Shown: positions 59,071-64,000 of the stretch, piece after piece | Layout: the number at the start of each line of letters is the position of its first letter | Position numbering within the stretch: position 1 is the first letter of the stretch | Origin: Armatimonadota bacterium | GTDB taxonomy: Bacteria; Armatimonadota; Fimbriimonadia; Fimbriimonadales; GBS-DC | DNA length: 64,000 nucleotides | Direction of reading: 5' to 3' | Assembly: GCA_013359125.1 (NCBI GenBank) | Contig: JABWCR010000008.1 | Location: 27,607 to 91,606, forward strand | Notes under the pieces: generated by a model | What the model saw: the letters and a program-made list of their open reading frames with translations, nothing else | The model's database searches: none | What the model was told of the DNA's origin: nothing | Translations under genes and position numbers: made by a program

Positions 59071-59727
59071 TTCGATCTTCGGCTCTAACAGGCTGACCAT
59101 AACGTTAAACTGGCCGACCGCATCCTCAAACTGCTTGACGCCCTCTTCGCCGATCGCAATCTTGACGCCGGACGCATCGAACACAGAAAGACCGATCATG
59201 AGCGCTGCGGTGAGCGCGGCCAGCTGATAGCCCCGATTGCGCGTCATGCCCCTCGACGCCAGCACATAGGCCAAGATCGCTATCAGCAGGATCGGCGGAA
59301 TGCGCCAAACAGCCGCTCGCGCCAACGGCGACTCCGAATCGGACATGCCCTCCACCTGAAGCGGAAAGTTGAACGAACCGACTTTCTCTCTCGCAGTAAT
59401 AAGATCGATCTCGATCGGATATTTGCCGTCCTTGGCAATGGCAAAGTCGACGCCATACTCGCCAAAGGTCGCCTCTTCGTGCGCAACCTTCTCGATCGGC
59501 TTTTCTCCCGCGCCGTGCAGCTTCGCTTCGACCCGGCCGACCGGCGCCGACGTAAGACCGATGTCCGGCGCATCTTTAGGCTTAAGTCGGAGCATGATGC
59601 CGACGCCCATCTGTCCCTCGGGCACCGTGTCCCAATGGTGCGGCTCATCGTGCGCCCGGGCGTTTTCAGCAAAACTCCAGAACAAGATAGCCAAGAGAGC
59701 AAAGAAGAGAGCCGTTCCAATCCTCAT
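58954..59727 (-). CDS. Exported membrane protein, unknown function
   Basis: The 257-aa product has a signal peptide (MRIGTALFFALLAILFWSFAENARA). It is followed by HDEPHHWDTVPEGQMGVGIM, a beta-rich extracytoplasmic domain of about 90 residues and three membrane helices (IPPILLIAILAYVLASRG, YQLAALTAALMIGLSVF, FLINLLYAVGGAIVVVLSYGMG). The His-rich start after the signal peptide could bind a metal ion, but I recognise no family. ATG 59727 lies 43 bases after prmC, with no Shine-Dalgarno sequence; the longer frame to 60075 runs across prmC. Confidence 0.7.
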   Translation of the reverse strand: MRIGTALFFALLAILFWSFAENARAHDEPHHWDTVPEGQMGVGIMLRLKPKDAPDIGLTSAPVGRVEAKLHGAGEKPIEKVAHEEATFGEYGVDFAIAKDGKYPIEIDLITAREKVGSFNFPLQVEGMSDSESPLARAAVWRIPPILLIAILAYVLASRGMTRNRGYQLAALTAALMIGLSVFDASGVKIAIGEEGVKQFEDAVGQFNVMVSLLEPKIESSAWMGFLINLLYAVGGAIVVVLSYGMGAVAALKRDNG

Positions 59728-59770
59728 GCTATATTGTGGCCTATCGAGTCCAGAGGGAGGGAAGTTCCTG

Positions 59771-60631
59771 CTAACCCGGCAAAAATGCAGAAATCGCCCG
59801 ATCCAGCCCGGCCAAGTCTTGATGCAGCCGAACATCCACAAAACCGGCCCCCGACACAATCTCTGACGCCGCCTCGCCCTGCCCAGCCCCGATCTCGCAC
59901 GCGAACAATCCGCCAGAGCGCAAAACGCCCAAGGCCCACGGCGCCAACTCTCGCACCGCGTCCAACCCGTCGATACCCGCCGCCAGCGCCTCGCGAGGCT
60001 CGTACAGCCGGATCGATTCGTCCAAATCCTCATATTCGGACAGCGATATATAAGGCGGATTGGACAGAACCGCATCCGCCCGTCCCCGCCAATCCCGCCA
60101 ATCCGAACAAATCAGCTCGAAGCGCCCCTCAAACCGAGCCAGATTGCGCCGAGCATACTCCAGCGCGACAGCCGACGAATCGATCCCGATCCCTCGCCAG
60201 CCGGACGCGACGCTCAGCGCCCCCGCCAAAACGCAACCCGACCCCGTTCCGGCGTCCACAACCAACCCCTCTTTGCCAATCGCAAACGCCTTGAACAGTT
60301 CCACCAGCAACTCCGTCTCGGGTCGGGGGATCAAAACCCCCGGCCCAACCTCGAACCGCATCCCATAAAACCATCGCTCGCCCGTCAAATAGGCCGCAGG
60401 CTCGCCCGCCGTCAACCTCTCGAACAAGTCGATCAGTCGCTCGTCGGCGGCAACGATCCCAGCGCCCGCCTGCGTCCTAGCCAGCCGTCGAGCCTCGATA
60501 ACAGCCTCGCCGTACCGTCCTTCACTGATTAGAGAAACCAAAACTCGAGCGTCGAACCAGGAGCCGGCAACCTGAGCATCGCCGACCAAATGCGCCAACA
60601 GCACGGCCGCATCGCGCGCAAAATCCGACAT
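59771..60631 (-). CDS. prmC: Peptide chain release factor N5-glutamine methyltransferase
   Basis: Methylates the GGQ motif of release factors RF1/RF2, raising termination efficiency. The 286-aa protein has an N-terminal helical domain, the SAM-binding VVDAGTGSGCVLAGALSVA and the catalytic NPPYISLSEYEDL, with LIPRPETELLVELF before it, all standard for PrmC. The ATG directly follows the LuxR stop (TAGATG). prfA, its usual neighbour, is not here. Confidence 0.95.
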   Translation of the reverse strand: MSDFARDAAVLLAHLVGDAQVAGSWFDARVLVSLISEGRYGEAVIEARRLARTQAGAGIVAADERLIDLFERLTAGEPAAYLTGERWFYGMRFEVGPGVLIPRPETELLVELFKAFAIGKEGLVVDAGTGSGCVLAGALSVASGWRGIGIDSSAVALEYARRNLARFEGRFELICSDWRDWRGRADAVLSNPPYISLSEYEDLDESIRLYEPREALAAGIDGLDAVRELAPWALGVLRSGGLFACEIGAGQGEAASEIVSGAGFVDVRLHQDLAGLDRAISAFLPG

Positions 60632-61396
60632 CTAATGGCTTAAATTGGCCAGCAGAAGGGCTGCCAGTTCGGCTCGCGACCGGGCGCCCGTCTTGGCCAA
60701 AATCCGCTCCACGTGCACCTTGACAGTGCTGGCCGATATAAACAGTCGCGCCCCAATCTCCGCGTTCGTCCGACCTTGGATAAGAAGGGCGAAAACCTCG
60801 GACTCTCTCGCGCTCAACCCGTTATCCTCAGCGCATTGCGCGATCAAACGGTCCAACCCCTGCGATTGAGACGCCCTCGCCAATCGATTGATCGCCGCGT
60901 CAAAATGCCTCTGATATCCGCGCAAAAACCGCATCTCCTCTTCGCTAAAATCGCCGTCCCGTCGCTCCTTATAAAAGGTGATCCAAGCCAAGGGATGTCC
61001 GTCGCGCACGGCGGCGATCATCGCTCCGTTCTTAAGGTTTCTTGGTGCCAGCCAATCTTGATAAAGCCCCGAATCAGACAGGCGACGATCCGACACATAA
61101 TCGCTAAACCGAGCCATCTGAGGCCGCGCCGCCGCCATCTCTCGCTGCCAGGGGTTATCGTGCTCGGCGCCGCCGCGCCGTTCCGGCGCAAAATCCTCCT
61201 TCTCCACCCCGATTCCGGCCAACGGCCCAAACTCCAAAAAGTGCAAAATCATGGCGCAACGCATAGCCTCGAACAAGGGCTGGAGCGCTCCGCTCAAGTC
61301 CTCCTTCTCAACGCACTCTTGCAGCGCCACCGCTGGATCGTCCTTGCCCAATCGTGGCGCCCAGAGATTGATCGTACGCGCTCGGGTCGCGCTCAT
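60632..61396 (-). CDS. LuxR-family transcriptional regulator
   Basis: The 254-aa regulator has an N-terminal domain of unassigned type (about 1-180) and a C-terminal LuxR helix-turn-helix (LSARESEVFALLIQGRTNAEIGARLFISASTVKVHVERILAKTG). The N-terminal region contains short GAF-like stretches (DGHPLAWITFYKERRDGDFSEEEMRFLRGYQRHFDAA). ATG 61396 has TATAAT seven bases upstream and no Shine-Dalgarno sequence; the frame to 61438 starts within or before that promoter. It heads an operon with prmC and the exported membrane protein. Confidence 0.87.
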   Translation of the reverse strand: MSATRARTINLWAPRLGKDDPAVALQECVEKEDLSGALQPLFEAMRCAMILHFLEFGPLAGIGVEKEDFAPERRGGAEHDNPWQREMAAARPQMARFSDYVSDRRLSDSGLYQDWLAPRNLKNGAMIAAVRDGHPLAWITFYKERRDGDFSEEEMRFLRGYQRHFDAAINRLARASQSQGLDRLIAQCAEDNGLSARESEVFALLIQGRTNAEIGARLFISASTVKVHVERILAKTGARSRAELAALLLANLSH

Positions 61397-61403
61397 ATCC
61401 ACA

Positions 61404-61411
61404 ATTATAAT
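61404..61411. promoter_or_regulatory. Divergent -10 elements before the LuxR and zinc-ribbon genes
   Basis: ATTATAAT is palindromic. On the minus strand TATAAT (61404-61409) ends seven bases before ATG 61396, suggesting a leaderless LuxR mRNA. On the plus strand TATAAT (61406-61411) or the nearer TACACT at 61441-61446 could serve the zinc-ribbon gene, whose leader has CAGGAGGTT. Confidence 0.5.
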
Positions 61412-61470
61412 ATACTTTTCTCCCCGAAGGCCGCCCATAGGTACACTAAGGGCTCAGGAGGTTTGCAAGA

Positions 61471-61926
61471 ATGTCGATTTGTCCGGGTTGCGGGGCTGAG
61501 TTGAACAAAACGAACTTTGGCGGGGCGATGATCGACGCATGCCCCAATTGCGCGGGTCTGTGGTTCGACGATGGCGAACTCTCGCTGATATTGCAGGGCG
61601 AGCCAGAGGCCATGATGCAGATGGACGCGCACTTTCAGCCGGGGGCCTCAACGATCGATGGGGAGCGCGGACTGAAATGCCCCCGATGCGAGACCAAACT
61701 GACGCCTTATCCCTTTGCCGGCCAATCCGACATCTCTCTCGATCGATGCGACGAGTGTCACGGCGTCTGGATCGATAACGGCGAGCTGAACAAGATGGCC
61801 GACTACCTTCGCGAGGCTAAGACCGACAATTCTCCCATCGGCCCAGCGCCCAAAGAGATCGAAGAAACCGGACCCATCGCCCGGGCGGTCAACGGCCTGA
61901 TCGACTTCCTGCGGTTTCGAAAGTAG
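61471..61926 (+). CDS. TFIIB-type zinc-ribbon protein
   Basis: Small protein (151 aa) with two zinc ribbons of the zf-TFIIB family: CPGCGAELNKTNFGGAMIDACPNCAGLWFDDGEL and CPRCETKLTPYPFAGQSDISLDRCDECHGVWIDNGEL (given in two halves of the protein). The C-terminal 40 residues are polar. Function unknown; such proteins probably bind nucleic acid or partner proteins. CAGGAGGTTTGCAAGA precedes ATG. It is divergent from the LuxR gene. Confidence 0.88.
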   Translation: MSICPGCGAELNKTNFGGAMIDACPNCAGLWFDDGELSLILQGEPEAMMQMDAHFQPGASTIDGERGLKCPRCETKLTPYPFAGQSDISLDRCDECHGVWIDNGELNKMADYLREAKTDNSPIGPAPKEIEETGPIARAVNGLIDFLRFRK

Positions 61927-61933
61927 AGCAGAC

Positions 61934-62117
61934 TTCGTACTCAAAGTTGTGCTACATCTTTCTAAAAGGCCGCTTGCCTTTTGAAACGCCGCCCTTCCGG
62001 GCGGCCGGCTCATAGCGTCGTTGCCGAGAGGCCTGGCCCCAATGCGCCGCTAGGCAATGGCCCAACGCCCCAATTGAACGGGAATCCGCTAAAATGTAGC
62101 ACAATTTTGAGTACGAA
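61934..62117. mobile_element. Small element with 24-bp terminal inverted repeats (MITE-like)
   Basis: Bases 61934-61957 and 62094-62117 are inverted repeats matching at 23 of 24 positions. They enclose about 136 bases of non-coding sequence with smaller hairpins (for example CCGCCC-TTCCGGGCGG). No target-site duplication is evident and there is no transposase in the window. A diverged single end occurs at 21502-21524. It lies between the zinc-ribbon gene and the tagA-like gene. A long-armed transcription structure is an alternative to a MITE. Confidence 0.55.
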
Positions 62118-62133
62118 TCGCCCCCAGAACGGG

Positions 62134-62139
62134 TAAAGT
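62134..62139 (+). promoter_or_regulatory. Close-in -10 element before the tagA-like gene
   Basis: TAAAGT, preceded by GG, ends nine bases before ATG 62149, 17 bases downstream of the inverted-repeat element. Confidence 0.4.
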
Positions 62140-62148
62140 ATCTAGCGG

Positions 62149-62874
62149 ATGGCGCTCGCCCAATTTGCAACCATAGAACTTCTCCGCGTCAACATCTGCA
62201 ACATCGACATGAACGAAACCCTCGATGCGATAGAAACCTTCGTGCAAGAAGGAAAGCCCCGCCTGATTGTAACCGCAGACGCCACTGGGCTGGTGATCGC
62301 CGCCAACGATCCCGAGTTCAAAGCCCTCGTCAACGCCGCCGATCTGGTAACCCCCGACGGCGCGGGCGTGCTCTGGGCGGCACGGCGCAAGGGAACTCCG
62401 CTCAAAGAGCGAGTCTCGGGCGTCGATCTAGTGGAACGGTGCGTCCAGAGAGGCTATCGGGTCGCCTTCATAGGAGGCAAGCCAGGCATCGCTCAGGCGG
62501 CAGCCGACAATCTCAACGCCCAATACCCGGGCGCCCAGATCGTCGCCGCGCTCGACGGCTACTTCCCGCCCGAAAAGGAAGAAGCCGTCGTGCAAACGCT
62601 CGCCGAAGCCAAGCCGCAAATCCTCTTTGTCGGCATGGGGATGCCTAGGCAGGAACGCTTTATCCAGCGGAATAAAGCAGCCATCGGAGCGGCGGTCAAT
62701 GCCGGTGTCGGCGGTAGTTTCGATGTCTTTGCCGGCGCCATCAAACGCGCGCCTCGTTGGATGCAGCGCTGGAGCCTGGAGTGGCTTTGGCGGATGATCC
62801 AAGACCCGTCCAAGATCAAGAAGGTCAGCAATCTGCCCCGTTTCGTGCTCCTGACGCTGAGGAGCGGGCGATGA
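62149..62874 (+). CDS. WecG/TagA/CpsF-family glycosyltransferase
   Basis: Transfers an N-acetylmannosamine-type residue from UDP-sugar to a lipid-linked acceptor in cell-surface glycan assembly, 241 aa. Family segments: MNETLDAIETFVQEGKPRLIVTADATGLVIAANDPEF, LVTPDGAGVLWAARRKG, RVSGVDLVERC, VGMGMPRQERFIQRNK, and GVGGSFDVFAGAIKRAPRWMQRWSLEWLWRM. Complete. It overlaps the next gene by 4 bases. No Shine-Dalgarno sequence at ATG 62149, but TAAAGT nine bases upstream. Confidence 0.92.
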   Translation: MALAQFATIELLRVNICNIDMNETLDAIETFVQEGKPRLIVTADATGLVIAANDPEFKALVNAADLVTPDGAGVLWAARRKGTPLKERVSGVDLVERCVQRGYRVAFIGGKPGIAQAAADNLNAQYPGAQIVAALDGYFPPEKEEAVVQTLAEAKPQILFVGMGMPRQERFIQRNKAAIGAAVNAGVGGSFDVFAGAIKRAPRWMQRWSLEWLWRMIQDPSKIKKVSNLPRFVLLTLRSGR

Positions 62875-63152
62875 GCCTTGTGCCCCTTCATTGCCCCAAG
62901 TGCCGGGCGCCTGCACAGAGTATCGACGACCCTTGCGCTCAGTGCGGCGCCAAGCCCATCGCCAAGTTTCGGGCGATGTACGGCATCCAGGCCTTTGTCG
63001 CGGCTTTGGGTACTATGGGCGGTTACGGTTTGGGATTTGTAGGCAATGCGTTCAACATCTTGTGGTTGGGAATCGCAGGACTGTTGGGAGCCTTCGTTTG
63101 CGCAGTTTGGCTGATGGGGGCCTTGTGGCTCCTGTTTCGTACCAATATCTAA
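62871..63152 (+). CDS. Small zinc-ribbon membrane protein
   Basis: The 93-aa product (ATG 62871, ATGA overlap with the tagA-like gene) has a zinc ribbon of two CxxC pairs (CPKCRAPAQS.DDPCAQCG) and two membrane helices (AFVAALGTMGGYGLGFVG, ILWLGIAGLLGAFVCAVWLMGALWLL). No named family; such small proteins sometimes accompany glycan or secretion genes. The larger frame to 62757 is rejected because its extra part lies antisense-like in the transferase gene and lacks a ribosome-binding site. Confidence 0.75.
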   Translation: MSLVPLHCPKCRAPAQSIDDPCAQCGAKPIAKFRAMYGIQAFVAALGTMGGYGLGFVGNAFNILWLGIAGLLGAFVCAVWLMGALWLLFRTNI

Positions 63153-63153
63153 C

Positions 63154-63684
63154 ATGTATCGAAAACTTCGATCGCTTCATCGTTGGGCCGGCCTCGTCTC
63201 CAGCCTATTCTTGATTCTAATCGCATCGACGGGCTTTCTATTGGCGAACAAACCGAGGTGGGATTGGGTTCAGCCGCCGACGCTTTCTGGCGACGAGATA
63301 GAGAACCTGAGCGAAGCGATTTCAGTGGATCGGGCGGCGCAAGCAGCGTTCGATATAGGCTTGCCAGAGTTAAAGAGCAGAGAGGACATCGACCGGATCG
63401 ACTATCGTCCCGGCAAAAACGTCTATAAGATCGTTTCGAAGCGTGGCTACCGCGAGGTGCAGGTAGACGGCAAGACCGGCGAGGTGTTGTCGAACCAATA
63501 TCGAACGGACCAATTGACCGAGGATATCCACGACCTCAGTTACTTTGCCGACTTTGCCCATGCGTGGGTCTTGCCTGCGGTCGGACTGCTCCTGTTCTTT
63601 TTGGGCGTTTCGGGCGTGTCGATGTTCTTCACGCCTGCGGTTCGCCGCTGGCGCTATCGCCGCAGCCTGAAGACGAAGCCCTAA
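63154..63684 (+). CDS. PepSY-domain membrane protein
   Basis: The 176-aa protein has an N-terminal membrane helix (RWAGLVSSLFLILIASTGFLLANK) preceded by a conserved LHRWAG motif, a PepSY-like extracytoplasmic domain (VDRAAQAAFDIGLPELKSREDIDRIDYR ... VQVDGKTGEVLSN) and a C-terminal helix (AWVLPAVGLLLFFLGVSGVSMFF). This layout matches PepSY-associated membrane proteins, often linked to iron-uptake or reductase functions. It starts two bases after the previous stop. The rest of the window after 63684 has no gene. Confidence 0.8.
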   Translation: MYRKLRSLHRWAGLVSSLFLILIASTGFLLANKPRWDWVQPPTLSGDEIENLSEAISVDRAAQAAFDIGLPELKSREDIDRIDYRPGKNVYKIVSKRGYREVQVDGKTGEVLSNQYRTDQLTEDIHDLSYFADFAHAWVLPAVGLLLFFLGVSGVSMFFTPAVRRWRYRRSLKTKP

Positions 63685-63751
63685 GTTACACCGAATCTCC
63701 GACCTGGTCCGTAGCAGAAGTAGAGCCGTCAAGTTCTATTTGTTAAAGTAC

Positions 63752-64000
63752 CGCCGGCGTCCCCGCGAGCCGAAAGAACGGGCCGGGAGGGCGAGCGTCC
63801 TCGCGAGCCGAAAGAACGGGCCGGGCGGGCGAGCGTCCCCGCGAGCCGAAAGAACGGGCCGGGAGGGCGAGCGTCCCCGCGAGCCGAAAGAACGGGCCGG
63901 GAGGGCGAGCGTCCCCGCGAGCCGAAAGAGCGGACCGGGAGGGCGAGCGTCCCCGCGAGCCGAAAGAACGGGCCGGGAGGGCGAGCGTCCCCGCGAGCCG
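63752..64000. repeat. 38-bp tandem repeat (minisatellite), continues beyond the window
   Basis: Units begin at 63765, 63803, 63841, 63879, 63917, 63955 and 63993 (GCGAGCC, spacing exactly 38 bases). A partial unit starts at about 63752, and the array runs off the window end. Units differ at few positions (a CTC variant before 63803, GGCGGG in one unit, GAGCGGACC in another). The period is not a multiple of three, so all frames are open but cannot be one coding repeat. Bases 63685-63751 upstream hold no gene. Confidence 0.93.

Noticed and set aside
59728..60075. N-terminal extension of the exported membrane protein
   Set aside because: It runs through prmC in another frame; the signal peptide begins at 59727.
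63752..64000. Possible CRISPR array at the window end
   Set aside because: Units follow each other directly with a 38-base period and no spacers, and there are no cas genes.

Overview
The window looks like chromosomal DNA from a free-living, probably aerobic heterotrophic bacterium with a moderately high G+C content. My best guess is the Armatimonadota or a phylum with a similar gene repertoire; Planctomycetota and Chloroflexota are alternatives. The guess rests on content only: secreted S9 peptidases, paired Gfo/Idh/MocA oxidoreductases, a DUF1501 protein, PEP-CTERM proteins, dockerin-tailed secreted proteins, a class II photolyase, GlmL/MutL and DUF1015. No rRNA or phylogenetic marker set is present to confirm it. 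Genes are tightly packed, with many 4-base ATGA or GTGA overlaps. The only stretch over 300 bases without a gene is the final 316 bases, which hold a 38-bp tandem repeat.

Layout. 1-5.8 kb: oligopeptidase B (5' end outside the window), two Gfo/Idh/MocA oxidoreductases and a secreted alpha/beta hydrolase. 5.9-10.7 kb, minus strand: a lone receiver with a small membrane protein, then TolC, HlyD and a BNR/sialidase-like protein. 10.8-16 kb, minus: an HD-domain protein, a DUF2089-DUF4097 pair, an LPP20-like protein, a family 2 glycosyltransferase and purM. 16-21.4 kb, plus: dipeptidyl peptidase IV and two secreted proteins with dockerin-like ends. 21.5-26.8 kb, minus: DUF1501, three small exported proteins and GlmL/MutL. 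26.9-30 kb, plus: two PEP-CTERM proteins, a clear terminator and DsbD. 30-38.4 kb: a membrane protein, then ACT protein-lysC-atpZ-atpI, trmFO, DUF1015, MOSC and photolyase. 38.4-45.2 kb: purC, a TIM-barrel protein, DUF4446 with an ECF sigma/anti-sigma pair, purH and a helix-hairpin-helix protein. 45.4-45.6 kb: two tRNA genes. 45.6-56.6 kb: a glycosidase-like protein with unusual charged tails, a HAD hydrolase, a secreted protein of three similar modules, rpsT, a Spy-like protein, hslU, an Hsp70-like ATPase, an S41 protease and a methyltransferase remnant. 56.6-64 kb: a membrane protein with possible helical repeats, hpt, scpB, a LuxR regulator-prmC-membrane protein operon, a zinc-ribbon protein, a short inverted-repeat element, a TagA-like transferase, a PepSY protein and the 38-bp array.

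How the genes relate. Much is housekeeping: purine synthesis (purM, purC, purH, hpt, all dispersed), aspartate-family amino acids (lysC), tRNA modification (trmFO), translation (rpsT, prmC), proteolysis and folding (hslU, Hsp70-like) and chromosome segregation (scpB). Around this core is an envelope-centred set of exported peptidases, surface proteins and an efflux or secretion pair.

The most striking signal is regulatory. At least a dozen genes have a -10-like hexamer (TATACT, TATAAT, TAGAAT and similar) only 5-13 bases before the start codon and no Shine-Dalgarno sequence, which suggests leaderless or near-leaderless mRNAs. A second group has good Shine-Dalgarno sequences and longer leaders. 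Other points of interest are the 184-bp element with 24-bp terminal inverted repeats, the 38-bp minisatellite with a degenerate copy 42 kb away, the glycosidase with histone-like tails, the three-module secreted protein and the TolC-HlyD-sialidase operon.
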